A DNA stretch of 64,000 nt, taken from Primorskyibacter flagellatus (lineage in GTDB: Bacteria; Pseudomonadota; Alphaproteobacteria; Rhodobacterales; Rhodobacteraceae). A program made the translations under genes and the position numbers. Location of the stretch: NCBI RefSeq assembly GCF_014638275.1, contig NZ_BMFJ01000001.1, positions 2,530,338 to 2,594,337 of the forward strand, read 5' to 3'. The stretch's first letter is position 1. Every line of letters begins with the position of its first letter. Under the pieces are notes generated by a model. It saw only the letters and a list, made by a program, of their open reading frames with translations. It ran no database searches and was not told where the DNA came from. Below, piece by piece: positions 44,357 through 52,713 of the stretch.

Positions 44357-45378
44357 GCGAGGGCAGTTGCACGGAAATCATCCAGCCAAGCAAGCACTTG
44401 GGGCATGTTCTCCGCTTCGTCCATTTCGACACCACCCCGAGCAAGCGCTTGCCCTAGAACTGCATGCTTAGGCAAGCGGGTCCGATCCAGCAATACTCCG
44501 TGCACCTTGCTTTCGTGGTTCCACAGGCCTTCGTCCGCCACTCGGAACGGTAAGAGCGTGGCATAACTCACGTTTCCTCGATGTGCGTCGTCTAGGTAGT
44601 TCTGCTCAAATAATTCGGCGTGGGTTCGAACAGACTTCCCCTGCCAATCATGCCCGCTTGCAACCTGAGCGAAATAGAACAGAACCGGAGGAGGGCGCAC
44701 ACCGATTTCCCATGCTATTACGTCTACGCCGCCATCTTTGGCTTTTGGCGGTGCATAACGTCCAGGTTCCTCCCTAGTTAAAAAACCCGCGCCGCGGGCT
44801 TCAGCTCGTTTTAGCGTCGCAATGATGTCTGCTCTATCAGCGCGCGGCCAGCCTACGCTAGCCGCACTACCATTGGCCAATCCAGCCATCGCAAGTGTAG
44901 AAAGAACTTGAAAAACTCGGTTTCTAAGCTGGGAAATTAAGCCTCCATCCACTGCGAAATCAAACAGGCTATTCTGCGTCAGGTGGGTCGTGATGAGGCA
45001 GGTCAGGTAGGGAGTAAACCTGTCATCTTGCCAATCTTCCACCAAGACCAACTCCTCTGCATCTGCTCCCAGACGAAAGGGGTACGCGTTGTCACAGTCT
45101 TTGAGCCGAAAATCGACTTCATTTTCGATCCGCTCCCGAACTCTTTCCTTTTCCGCGTCAACTCTTGCGATGTTTCCCGCATCATCATCACCGAGGTCAT
45201 CATTCTCGTCTTCAGGCTCATCATCCTCAAGGGCTTCAAATTGCTCTTCGATGGCTGCATCAAGCTCGTCCAACCTTGCGGTCCGAAACTCGTTGAAGAA
45301 GGCAACCAGTTCCAGCCAGTCCACCAAAACATGGTCCTCGGCGTTCAGGCCGGGTGTCACTACAGGTTCGATCGGCAT
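44353..45378 (-). CDS. Protein with PD-(D/E)XK nuclease-like motif
   Basis: Protein of 341 aa, family not recognised. ATG 45378 is one base after the stop of the upstream ParB-fold gene (TAGCATG), so translation is coupled. Features: an acidic linker (about 49-67, EDDEPEDENDD), a helical middle (145-200), then KDGGVDVIAWE (D215, D219) and, 20 residues on, FYFAQVASGHDWQGK (Q238, K248). The spacing of Asp, (Q/E)-x-(K/A) and a nearby Lys resembles Mrr-like or PD-(D/E)XK nucleases with a shifted lysine. The nuclease idea is an inference; the function could also be structural or regulatory. Confidence 0.55.
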   Translation of the reverse strand: MPIEPVVTPGLNAEDHVLVDWLELVAFFNEFRTARLDELDAAIEEQFEALEDDEPEDENDDLGDDDAGNIARVDAEKERVRERIENEVDFRLKDCDNAYPFRLGADAEELVLVEDWQDDRFTPYLTCLITTHLTQNSLFDFAVDGGLISQLRNRVFQVLSTLAMAGLANGSAASVGWPRADRADIIATLKRAEARGAGFLTREEPGRYAPPKAKDGGVDVIAWEIGVRPPPVLFYFAQVASGHDWQGKSVRTHAELFEQNYLDDAHRGNVSYATLLPFRVADEGLWNHESKVHGVLLDRTRLPKHAVLGQALARGGVEMDEAENMPQVLAWLDDFRATALA

Positions 45379-45379
45379 G

Positions 45380-46522
45380 CTAGTCTTCAATAGTCTTTTC
45401 GAAATCAGCCATTTGGCTATCAACAGTGGCTTTGATTACCTGAATGCGCTTCGATGCCGACGCGATGATCTCTTGAAGCTCAGATTGGGACTCAGGATCG
45501 AATCCATCTAGGGTCTCCAGCGCCAATCGAAGTTGACCATTTGCCTCAACAATGTGTTTTGAGAACCTTAAGTCTTTTGGTGTTGCGGTAATCAAAGCAT
45601 CGTCGAGGTGACTTGTTTGCTCAAGAACCTTGGTTCCAGGCTTTGACTTGAGAACTTCCCGAACTCTACCCAGATCAGGGTTCTGGCTGCGCACCACAGG
45701 CTGGATTTCACGCTCTTTCGAGCCATAGAGCCAGGTCAGGACATATCCCAGTTTTTCGTAATGCTCAGGGCTAACAGGGTCCCTTGAAGGGTCTTGATCT
45801 CTCTTTGGCCGCGGCATCCCGAGATAGTCTGTGAACTCGCTATAGGACAAGCCTGTGTACAAGTGTGAAAAACTGAACGCTCGCTTGTACCTGTCTTCCA
45901 TGCGAAAAATGTCGTTCCTCTCAGCCTGCATCAAAACATAGTAGGCCGTGACCATCCTATGAATGGTAGCGTGCTTGTCTCCCATCCGGTTCGCTATCTC
46001 AAAAAGCTTCAACGGCTTTTGTTCATTGGCTTGGGAATCCAGCCATCGCGCGGCGAAAGTCGCTTTCGCGAATGCGTCCCATGCTTGAGGTCCGTTGATG
46101 TGCTTGAACCCAATTAGTTCTCGAGCATCCGCTTCTTTCTCGACACGGTAGACGAGAATGTTGTCCATGGTGGCCCGAATCTCGTTATCGAAATCTGGCG
46201 GGGTCAGTTTTGCGTGCTTTGCCAGCTCTTCATCGCGAAGAGCTTTGAGCGCGGCTAGTCTTCTATTGCCTTCAAGGACAACCAGTTTATCGCCTCGGAC
46301 GACAACGACTAGCGGTTCGATATTGATGTAACCGCTGGTTCCAATTGATTGCACCAATTCAGACAAATCAGCTGTGCGGGCCAACTCATCCACAATTGCG
46401 GCATCAGTATCCTCGTCGGGGCGTTTGTCCGGTGTGAAGCGGGGGTTATTCGTGTCAAAATTCAAGAGTTCGACATCAACCAGCTTCGTTTCTTTAATTC
46501 CGACGACCGTGTCCCAGTCCAT
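45380..46522 (-). CDS. ParB/Srx-fold N-terminal domain protein
   Basis: Protein of 380 aa. A ParB-superfamily domain occupies about residues 10-95: NNPRF (25-29), LSELVQSIGTSGYINIEPLVVV, and the nucleotide-binding-like EGNRRLAAL (84-92, GxxR box). The rest is helical, charged and not recognised. It lacks a ParB HTH domain, so it is unlike a partition ParB and more like ParB-fold proteins of DNA-modification or defence loci. A clear GGAGGC Shine-Dalgarno site precedes the ATG. First gene of a two-gene unit with the nuclease-like protein. Confidence 0.72.
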   Translation of the reverse strand: MDWDTVVGIKETKLVDVELLNFDTNNPRFTPDKRPDEDTDAAIVDELARTADLSELVQSIGTSGYINIEPLVVVVRGDKLVVLEGNRRLAALKALRDEELAKHAKLTPPDFDNEIRATMDNILVYRVEKEADARELIGFKHINGPQAWDAFAKATFAARWLDSQANEQKPLKLFEIANRMGDKHATIHRMVTAYYVLMQAERNDIFRMEDRYKRAFSFSHLYTGLSYSEFTDYLGMPRPKRDQDPSRDPVSPEHYEKLGYVLTWLYGSKEREIQPVVRSQNPDLGRVREVLKSKPGTKVLEQTSHLDDALITATPKDLRFSKHIVEANGQLRLALETLDGFDPESQSELQEIIASASKRIQVIKATVDSQMADFEKTIED

Positions 46523-46574
46523 TTTTGCCTCCAGTCCTACTCCACTGCCTAGTTGGCGCGGGCGAGCAGGTTCA

Positions 46575-46928
46575 TTATGCCTTGTTTATACTTTGTAATT
46601 CGTTTCCGCCACACGGGTGTTCGAACGCCTCCAACAGGCGTAGACGACGGCAAAAATAGCGCTCAACTCCGACCGCAAACGCGAAGGCCGGGGCAGTCAG
46701 GGCGACAATGCATGCGCAGATTGCCGCGGTCAGGAGCGGAAGCCACGGCATGTTGCCTGCCTCCCAGAACGCAACGAGCGGCCCCCAAGTCATTAGGTAT
46801 GCCATAGAACTGACGCCCATGATGCTCATCACCGGCCGCGTATAGCGGCCGAGGTCAGCCTGCATCCGCTCAATTGCTGCCAGTTGATGGCGCTGCCATG
46901 TCTCGGGTTGCCTCACGTTCATCCTCAT
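46575..46928 (-). CDS. Small membrane protein coupled to an XRE regulator
   Basis: Protein of 117 aa with two membrane segments (about 32-52 and 61-88, MSIMGVSSMAYLMTWGPLVAF and PLLTAAICACIVALTAPAFA). The N-terminus is a basic amphipathic region. Its start overlaps the XRE gene stop by 4 nt. No family recognised. It may be a membrane partner or effector of the regulator. Confidence 0.6.
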   Translation of the reverse strand: MRMNVRQPETWQRHQLAAIERMQADLGRYTRPVMSIMGVSSMAYLMTWGPLVAFWEAGNMPWLPLLTAAICACIVALTAPAFAFAVGVERYFCRRLRLLEAFEHPCGGNELQSINKA

Positions 46929-47347
46929 TCCCTCAGTAGTTCAATCCATGTGTGGACGTCGTCCATGGCGATTTCCTTCCCTTCCAGAAAGGATCGGTAC
47001 CAGCGCGCCGCAATCGCCCCGCGCTTCTCGCTTTTCAGTTTTGTCCCGCTGTCTGACAGGTATTTGTCCAGCGCGACTTCGAATTCTTCCAGCGCGGCCA
47101 GGTCATGCTCCAGCCGGACGGCCTCGACCCCCAAGAGGATCCAGTTCAGGTCCACCAGGAACTGACGGTGCATCTTGACCAACGCCTCGACCGGGATCGA
47201 GCGCTTGCCCAGCTCATAGCTCTGGTAGGCGCGTAGCGAGATTCCGAGAGCTTCAGCCAGTTTCGCCTGCGACATACCCAACTCGTTGCGCGCAATCGCG
47301 ATGCGCGCGCCGAGGGCACTCAGATAGTCATAGGGACGATCCGCCAT
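46925..47347 (-). CDS. XRE-family transcriptional regulator
   Basis: Protein of 140 aa. N-terminal Cro/C1-type HTH: GARIAIARNELGMSQAKLAEALGISLRAYQSYELG. The C-terminal half is helical with charged residues. It is likely the element's repressor, governing the excisionase/integrase side. Promoters of this gene and the divergent excisionase-like gene face each other across about 140 bp that contain several ATGAACG/CGTTCAT half-sites. Confidence 0.8.
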   Translation of the reverse strand: MADRPYDYLSALGARIAIARNELGMSQAKLAEALGISLRAYQSYELGKRSIPVEALVKMHRQFLVDLNWILLGVEAVRLEHDLAALEEFEVALDKYLSDSGTKLKSEKRGAIAARWYRSFLEGKEIAMDDVHTWIELLRE

Positions 47348-47372
47348 TTTCTATAGCAATCCACTTGCGGTT

Positions 47373-47406
47373 GCGTTCATATGAATGCTATACGCACAAA
47401 TGAACG
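47373..47406. promoter_or_regulatory. Candidate XRE operator
   Basis: The near-palindrome GCGTTCATATGAATGC (47373-47388) and a further half-site ATGAACG (47400-47406) lie between the divergent XRE and excisionase-like genes. Spacing and symmetry fit a dimeric repressor site. Confidence 0.5.
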
Positions 47407-47489
47407 TTATTCACCGTGTTTCGTTATCGGACCACCGGACACGAGCACTTTCAACCCGATTCGCACTACCTTATGAAAAGGAGAGGGTT

Positions 47490-47729
47490 TTGGCACAGGA
47501 AAAACTGCTTTCATCGAAAGAGCTGGGTGATCTCGTCGGATTAAGCGCCGCGCAAGTTCGCGCGTTGATGAACGATGGGCGGCTGGAGTTCGTAGAAATT
47601 TCCGCGAAAACCAAGCTTCTGACCATGAGCGGCTGGGAGCCGTTCCAGAAGAACGCGACCAGAGTGAAACGCCCGGAAGGCGACCAGCCGCGCTTGCCCT
47701 TGGGCGAGCCACAGCATCACAGCCACTGA
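47490..47729 (+). CDS. Small HTH protein, excisionase-like
   Basis: Protein of 79 aa from a TTG start at 47490, preceded by AGGAGAGGG; an upstream in-frame ATG (47385) is less likely because it lies inside the operator region. The HTH-like segment LLSSKELGDLVGLSAAQVRALMNDGRLEFVE resembles MerR/excisionase-type (AlpA-like) domains. It lies between the XRE switch and the integrase, the usual place of an excisionase (Xis). Confidence 0.62.
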   Translation: MAQEKLLSSKELGDLVGLSAAQVRALMNDGRLEFVEISAKTKLLTMSGWEPFQKNATRVKRPEGDQPRLPLGEPQHHSH

Positions 47730-47745
47730 CGGAAAGGGACATCCC

Positions 47746-47919
47746 ATGGCTATGCCCCGCGCGACGCTGACGCAGAGCGAATTGACACGATACCTCAAGG
47801 CGTACCGGGATGCAGGCATTCCAGTTGTTCGGTCCGAGATCAGCCGCGATGGGAAGGTCGTGATCTACAGCACCGGGAAGCAGTCCGACGAGGTCAACAA
47901 CCCATGGGATCGCCCGTGA
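47746..47919 (+). CDS. Small protein upstream of the integrase
   Basis: Protein of 57 aa, ATG 47746 after ggaaaggga. The sequence begins MAMPRATLTQSELTRYLKAY and ends NNPWDRP. Similar short proteins precede tyrosine integrases on alphaproteobacterial elements, where they may act in excision control. Its stop overlaps a possible integrase GTG (47916) by 3 nt. Confidence 0.65.
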   Translation: MAMPRATLTQSELTRYLKAYRDAGIPVVRSEISRDGKVVIYSTGKQSDEVNNPWDRP

Positions 47920-49034
47920 AACGCCGCAAACAGTTTCCCGGTGCGACGGCATATTTCGACCGGCACCGGAAGCGCCGGTGGCGGTTTCGGAAGGGTGGGT
48001 TTTCTGCGGAGTTGGGGAGTGATTACGGGTCCGAGGATTTCGTTCGCCGGTATGAAGACGCGGTCAACGGCCACAAGACGCGTGGGCTGATCGGGGCGGA
48101 CCGGACCAAACCTTACAGTGTCAGTCAGCTTGTGGCGCTCTGGTATCGGTCGCCCGAGTTCCTCGATCTCGCGCCGAGCACGCAGAAGGTCTATCGCGGA
48201 ATTGTCGAGAAATTCCGGGAAGAGCATGGCGACAAGCCGGTGCGTTTGATGCGGCGGCGGCATGTGCAGACGATCCTCGCGGAGAAGGCCGAGACACCCA
48301 CGGCGGCGAACAACCTGCGCAAGCGACTGATCCAGTCGATGGATTTCGCAATCACGTTGGACTGGCGCGGAGACAACCCTGCACGCGCGACGAAGCCGTT
48401 CCGTGTGGGCGGTGACGGCTTCCACACCTGGGACGAGGACGAGCTGGCGCAGTTTTTCAAGACCCACAAGCCCGGCACGCTGGCGCATACGGCAGTGACG
48501 CTGATGCTCTACACCGGCGCGGCGCGGGTCGATGCGGTGAAGTTAGGGCCGAAGAACGTCCGCAACGGCAAAATCGAGTACCGGCGGCAGAAGACGCAAC
48601 GGTCTGGCGGTGTTCTGGTGTCCGTGCCGATCCACCCGGACCTGGCGGAGGTTCTGGACAAGTTGCCGAAGGACCGCCCCTTCCTGGCCACCCAGAAAGG
48701 CACCATACGTTCCGCCGGTGGGCTGGGCAATCTCATGCAGCGATGGACCGAGGACGCTAAACTGCCCCAATGCTCCGCTCACGGCCTTCGGAAGGCGTGT
48801 GCGCGTCGCCTGGCCGAGGCCGGAGCCACGGCGCACGAGATTGGTGCGGTCACTGGCCACAAAACACTGGCCCTCGTGCAACGCTACACCGAGGCCGCAG
48901 GCCGCGAAGGCATGACCGATTCCGCGATTGAGAAACTGATCGCCCGCCCGAATGGCGAGCGCAATTTGGCGAACCCTCCCAAAAGGTTCGTCAAATCCGA
49001 GACCAACCCCAAGCAGGGAAAGGATAATCTATGA
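47904..49034 (+). CDS. int: Tyrosine recombinase/integrase
   Basis: Protein of 376 aa (ATG 47904; GTG 47916 is an alternative start that overlaps the previous gene). The N-terminal part has a basic arm-binding region and a SAM-like core-binding domain (about 85-160). The catalytic C-terminal domain shows the Arg in YTGAARVDAVKLG, HGLRKACARRLAEAG (His-x-x-Arg), TGHKT and the nucleophile Tyr in VQRYTEAAG. It integrates the element into the 3' end of tRNA-Lys, whose gene starts its 3' end 2-5 bp past the stop codon. Confidence 0.92.
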   Translation: MGSPVKRRKQFPGATAYFDRHRKRRWRFRKGGFSAELGSDYGSEDFVRRYEDAVNGHKTRGLIGADRTKPYSVSQLVALWYRSPEFLDLAPSTQKVYRGIVEKFREEHGDKPVRLMRRRHVQTILAEKAETPTAANNLRKRLIQSMDFAITLDWRGDNPARATKPFRVGGDGFHTWDEDELAQFFKTHKPGTLAHTAVTLMLYTGAARVDAVKLGPKNVRNGKIEYRRQKTQRSGGVLVSVPIHPDLAEVLDKLPKDRPFLATQKGTIRSAGGLGNLMQRWTEDAKLPQCSAHGLRKACARRLAEAGATAHEIGAVTGHKTLALVQRYTEAAGREGMTDSAIEKLIARPNGERNLANPPKRFVKSETNPKQGKDNL

Positions 49035-49035
49035 G

Positions 49036-49055
49036 AAGTGGTGAGCCGTGCAGGA
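49036..49055. repeat. attR (right 20-bp direct repeat)
   Basis: Identical to 38484-38503. It covers the CCA end and last 14 bases of tRNA-Lys. The intact tRNA gene lies on this side, so integration keeps the tRNA functional. Confidence 0.88.
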
Positions 49056-49114
49056 TTCGAACCTGCGACCCACTGATTAAAAGTCAGTTGCTCTACCAAC
49101 TGAGCTAACGGCCC
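49039..49114 (-). tRNA. tRNA-Lys (anticodon TTT)
   Basis: A 76-nt gene with encoded CCA. The acceptor stem GGGCCGT pairs with ACGGCTC (one G-U), the D-arm has AGCTCAGTTGGTAGAGC, the anticodon loop CTTTTAA gives TTT (Lys), and the T-arm is CAGGTTCGAATCCTG. It is the integration site of the element. Its probable terminator has been separated from it by the insertion. Confidence 0.97.
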
Positions 49115-49267
49115 ACTAGAGCCGCCCTATTAGATAGGGACCGGCAGGGGGTCAACCCCGTTTTCGGTGAAATTCCGGGGAACTTACGCGGGGTTGCGCA
49201 CGGGGCATGGCGGGGCGTCCCCCGGCGACGCTTCCAAAACGCCTGCGCCGGGCGTATATGGCGCGGG

Positions 49268-50098
49268 ATGCAGACGCGCGCGATCCCCTCCGCCGGTCTT
49301 CCGTTCCGCAAGATGCACGGGGCCGGCAACGATTTCGTCATCCTCGACAGCCGGGGTATGGCGCCCGTCGTCACGCCTGCCCTTGCGCGGGCGATCGGAG
49401 ACAGGCACCGGGGCGTCGGCTTCGACCAGCTGGCCGAGATACGGGACGGGGAGAATACCGACATCTCGCTCGACTTCTGGAATTCGGACGGGTCGCGCGC
49501 CGGGGCCTGCGGGAATGCGACACGCTGCGTGGCGTCGGAGTGGATGGCGGAGACCGGGCGCGACTCGGTCACGATCCGGACCACGCGCGGGGTGCTGCGG
49601 GGCGAGATGCGGGGGACGGAGGTCTGGGTGAACATGGGTCCGCCGGTGCTCGACTGGGCGTCGGTACCGCTTGCACGCGACGTGGACCTGCTGCACCTGC
49701 CGATCGAGGGCGATCCGGTGGCGGTCGGGATGGGCAATCCGCATGCGGTGTTCTTCGTGGACGACATCGGCGCGGTCGACGTTGCGGCGCGGGGGGCTTC
49801 GGTCGAACACGATCCGCTCTATCCGCAGGCGACCAACGTAGAGTTCGTTGAGGTGCGGAGCCGCGACGAGGTGCGGATGCGGGTCTGGGAACGCGGCACG
49901 GGAATCACGCTGGCCTGCGGGTCGGGGGCCTGCGCGGTCGCGGTCGCGGCGCATCAGCGCGGGCTGACGGAGCGCCATATCCGCATGGAGGTCGACGGCG
50001 GCTGGCTGGAACTCGACTGGCGCGAGGACGGCGTCTGGATGACCGGGCCGGTGGCTCGGGTCTTCGACGGGGTGCTTTCGCCGGAGATCGGGGCATGA
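49268..50098 (+). CDS. dapF: Diaminopimelate epimerase
   Basis: Cytosolic enzyme of 276 aa that converts LL- to meso-diaminopimelate for lysine and peptidoglycan. Both catalytic cysteines are present, in [11 protein letters not shown] and CGSGACAVA, and [12 protein letters not shown] is the N-terminal signature. Its stop overlaps the mtaB start by 4 nt (ATGA). The promoter probably lies in the 153 bp downstream of the divergent tRNA-Lys gene. Confidence 0.96.
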   Translation: MQTRAIPSAGLPFRKMHGAGNDFVILDSRGMAPVVTPALARAIGDRHRGVGFDQLAEIRDGENTDISLDFWNSDGSRAGACGNATRCVASEWMAETGRDSVTIRTTRGVLRGEMRGTEVWVNMGPPVLDWASVPLARDVDLLHLPIEGDPVAVGMGNPHAVFFVDDIGAVDVAARGASVEHDPLYPQATNVEFVEVRSRDEVRMRVWERGTGITLACGSGACAVAVAAHQRGLTERHIRMEVDGGWLELDWREDGVWMTGPVARVFDGVLSPEIGA

Positions 50099-51345
50099 GC
50101 GCGCCGGTCTTCGCCACGCTCGGCTGCCGCCTGAACGCCTATGAGACCGAGGCGATGAAGGAACTGGCCGAGGCCGCCGGGGTCGAGAACGCCGTGGTGG
50201 TCAACACCTGCGCGGTGACGGCGGAAGCAGTGCGCAAGGCGCGGCAGGACATCCGGCGGCTGCGGCGCGAGAATCCGTCGGCGAAGATCATCGTGACCGG
50301 CTGCGCGGCTCAAACGGAGCCCGAGACCTTCGCCGCCATGGCCGAGGTCGACCATGTCATCGGCAATACCGAGAAGATGCAGGCCGACACCTGGCGCGGA
50401 TTTGCGCCCGACCTGATCGGCGAGACGGAGCGCGTGGTCGTCGACGACATCATGTCGGTCACCGAAACGGCAGGACATCTGATCGACGGCTTCGGGCGGC
50501 ACCGGGCCTATGTCCAGGTGCAGAACGGCTGCGATCATCGCTGCACCTTCTGCATCATCCCCTTCGGGCGGGGCAATTCCCGGTCGGTTCCGGCGGGTGT
50601 CGTGGTGGACCAGATCAAGCGGCTGGTGGATCGCGGCTTCAACGAGGTGGTGCTGACCGGGGTAGATCTGACCTCCTGGGGGGCGGACCTTCCTGCCGCG
50701 CCGCGGCTCGGCGACCTGGTGCGGCGGATCCTGAAGCTGGTCCCGGATCTGGCGCGGCTGCGGATTTCCTCGATCGATTCGATCGAGGCGGACCCGGCGC
50801 TGATGGAGTGCATCGCCACCGAACCGCGCCTGATGCCGCATCTGCACCTGTCACTGCAGGCCGGGGATGACATGATCCTCAAGCGGATGAAGCGGCGGCA
50901 CCTGCGCGACGACGCGATCCGCTTCTGCGAGGAGGCGCGCGCCCTGCGCCCCGCCATGACCTTCGGCGCGGATATCATCGCCGGCTTCCCGACCGAGACG
51001 GAGGCGATGTTCTCCAACTCGCTGAAGCTGGTGGAGGACTGCGGGCTGACCTGGCTGCATGTCTTCCCCTATTCGCCGCGCCCGGGCACCCCGGCGGCGC
51101 GGATGCCGCAGGTGCGCGGCCCGGCGATCAAGGAGCGTGCGGCGCGGCTGCGGGCGGCGGGCGACCAGCGGGTGGCGGCGCATCTTGCCGCACAGGTCGG
51201 GACAGCGCAGACCGTGCTGACCGAGGGGCCGCGCATGGGCCGGACGGAGCAGTTCGCTGAGGTCCATTTCGCCTCTGACCAGCCGGAGGGGCGTATCATC
51301 ACGGCCCGGATTACCTCGCATGACGGGAAATCGTTGGCGGCCTGA
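50095..51345 (+). CDS. mtaB: tRNA t6A37 methylthiotransferase MtaB
   Basis: Radical SAM methylthiotransferase of 416 aa that makes ms2t6A37 in tRNAs reading ANN codons. N-terminal UPF0004 domain ([31 protein letters not shown]) supplies three cluster-binding cysteines. The radical SAM motif is [16 protein letters not shown], with a C-terminal TRAM-like region. Coupled to dapF by an overlap. Adjacent tRNA-Lys is a potential substrate (t6A-bearing tRNA). Confidence 0.94.
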   Translation: MSAPVFATLGCRLNAYETEAMKELAEAAGVENAVVVNTCAVTAEAVRKARQDIRRLRRENPSAKIIVTGCAAQTEPETFAAMAEVDHVIGNTEKMQADTWRGFAPDLIGETERVVVDDIMSVTETAGHLIDGFGRHRAYVQVQNGCDHRCTFCIIPFGRGNSRSVPAGVVVDQIKRLVDRGFNEVVLTGVDLTSWGADLPAAPRLGDLVRRILKLVPDLARLRISSIDSIEADPALMECIATEPRLMPHLHLSLQAGDDMILKRMKRRHLRDDAIRFCEEARALRPAMTFGADIIAGFPTETEAMFSNSLKLVEDCGLTWLHVFPYSPRPGTPAARMPQVRGPAIKERAARLRAAGDQRVAAHLAAQVGTAQTVLTEGPRMGRTEQFAEVHFASDQPEGRIITARITSHDGKSLAA

Positions 51346-51380
51346 GGGTGGCCCGGCGTAGGATGGGCGGCGCCGCCGGG

Positions 51381-51415
51381 TGCCTCCGGCGGGGATATTT
51401 CAGGCAAGATGAAAG
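51381..51415. repeat. GGATATTT repeat copy
   Basis: tgcctccggcggggatattt followed by caggcaagatgaaag, closely matching the 26.8-kb copy. It lies directly upstream of the PaiB-like gene; its ATG (51409) is part of the repeat, which argues that the real start of that gene is GTG 51424. Confidence 0.65.
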
Positions 51416-51423
51416 GTGGAGTC

Positions 51424-52044
51424 GTGCATCCTAATCCGATGTATCATGTGGGCAGCCGGGAGGACTGGCTGAGTTTCGCGGCAGAGACCGGATTCGGCGT
51501 GCTGGCCGTGTCCGACCCGGCGGGGCCGCCCGCCCTGGCGCACGTGCCCTTCGTGATCGACGGCGACCGGGTGGAGATGCACCTGATGCGCTCCAACCCC
51601 GTGGCGCGGGCGGCGAAAAGCCCGGTCCCGGCGCGGCTGGCGGTGCAGGGACCCCATGGCTACATCTCTCCGGACTGGTACGGGATGGAACATCAGGTGC
51701 CGACCTGGAACTACGTCTCGGTTCATCTGACCGGGCGGCTGGAAGCGCTGCCTCAGGATGATCTGCGCGGCGCGCTGGAACGGCTGTCGGACAGTTTCGA
51801 GACGCGGCTGGCGCCCAAGCCGGTCTGGAAAATCGACAAGGTGCCGGAGGAGGTGCTGGCGCGGCTGTTCCGCATCATCCAGCCCTTCGTTCTGCATGTC
51901 GAGGACGTGGACGGCACCTGGAAGCTGGCGCAGCACAAGCCGGAGGCCGCGCGGCTGGCGGCGGCGGAGGCGCTGGCGGCAGACGGCTTCGGGTCCGAGG
52001 TGGATGCGCTGGCCGCCCTGATGCGGTCGGCTCAGGCGATCTGA
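51424..52044 (+). CDS. PaiB-like FMN-binding protein
   Basis: Protein of 206 aa of the PaiB/FMN-binding split-barrel family. Characteristic sequences are VHPNPMYHV at the N-terminus, HVPFVID, WYGMEHQVPTWNYVSVHLTG, and KLAQHKPEA near the end. Members bind FMN or heme and may regulate transcription or degrade heme (HugZ-like); which is not clear here. GTG 51424 follows an AGGTGGAG site; the longer ATG start lies inside a repeated element. Confidence 0.82.
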   Translation: MHPNPMYHVGSREDWLSFAAETGFGVLAVSDPAGPPALAHVPFVIDGDRVEMHLMRSNPVARAAKSPVPARLAVQGPHGYISPDWYGMEHQVPTWNYVSVHLTGRLEALPQDDLRGALERLSDSFETRLAPKPVWKIDKVPEEVLARLFRIIQPFVLHVEDVDGTWKLAQHKPEAARLAAAEALAADGFGSEVDALAALMRSAQAI

Positions 52045-52107
52045 GGGGCATGGACAGTGCGGGACGCGCTGACTACGGTTCGCGCGACCCCAAGGGAGGC
52101 CCATGTC

Positions 52108-52713
52108 ATGAAGCTGTTCTATTCCCCCGCATCGCCCTTTGTCCGCAAGGTCATGGCCGTGATTCACGAGACCGGGCAGGAGGGGAAGGTGGAGCTTCTG
52201 CCGACCTCGACGACGCCCGTGGCGACGGATGCGGCGCTGAAGGCGTCCAACCCGCTTGGCAAGCTGCCCGCGCTGATCCGTGAGGAAGGCCCCGCGATCT
52301 ACGACAGCCGGGTCATCACGCGCTATCTCAATTCGGTCGGCGGCGGGTCGCTGTACCCCGAGTCGCGAATCTGGGACGTGCTGACGCTGGAGGCGACCGC
52401 CGACGGGCTGATGGAGGCCGCCGTGCTGATGATCTACGAGACCCGCGTGCGGCCTGAGGACAAGGTCTTCGATGACTGGATCGAGGCGCAGTGGAGCAAG
52501 GCCATGGGTGCGGTTCAGGCGATCAACGACCGCTGGATGGGGCATCTGGCCGGTCCGGTCGACGCGGGGCAGATCGCGGTTGGCTGCGCGCTCGGCTATC
52601 TCGACTTCCGGCACGGGGCGCGCGGGTGGCGGGACAGCTGCCCGGACCTGGCGGCCTGGTACGAAAGCTTTGCGCAGCGTCCGTCGATGGCGGCTACCGC
52701 GCCGAAGGCATGA
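52108..52713 (+). CDS. Glutathione S-transferase family protein
   Basis: Protein of 201 aa. N-terminal thioredoxin-like domain (MKLFYSPASPFVRKVMA, NPLGKLPALI, YDSRVITRYL) and a helical C-terminal domain. It lacks a strongly diagnostic catalytic Ser or Cys pattern, although SPASPFVRK fits the alphaproteobacterial GST active-site loop. ATG 52108 is preceded by GGGAGG. The substrate is unknown. Its stop overlaps the VOC gene start by 4 nt. Confidence 0.88.
   Translation: MKLFYSPASPFVRKVMAVIHETGQEGKVELLPTSTTPVATDAALKASNPLGKLPALIREEGPAIYDSRVITRYLNSVGGGSLYPESRIWDVLTLEATADGLMEAAVLMIYETRVRPEDKVFDDWIEAQWSKAMGAVQAINDRWMGHLAGPVDAGQIAVGCALGYLDFRHGARGWRDSCPDLAAWYESFAQRPSMAATAPKA

Larger units (their letters stand above)
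38484..49055. mobile_element. Integrative mobilizable element in tRNA-Lys(TTT)
   Basis: The element is bounded by an identical 20-bp sequence (aagtggtgagccgtgcagga) at 38484-38503 and 49036-49055. The right copy is the 3' end of tRNA-Lys including CCA. A tyrosine integrase gene ends 2 bp before the right repeat. Inside are an HTH replication-like protein, mobC, a HEN-type relaxase with nested mob genes, a ParA cassette, a methyltransferase/nuclease-like/ParB-fold cargo and an XRE-excisionase switch. No type IV secretion genes are present, so transfer would need a helper. The middle (about 41.6-46.5 kb) is visibly AT-richer than the rest. Confidence 0.88.

Noticed and set aside
45380..46522. 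Assignment of the ParB-fold gene as partition ParB for the element's parA
   Set aside because: It lies on the opposite strand 2.6 kb away, lacks the HTH and dimerisation domains of ParB, and is coupled to the nuclease-like gene instead.
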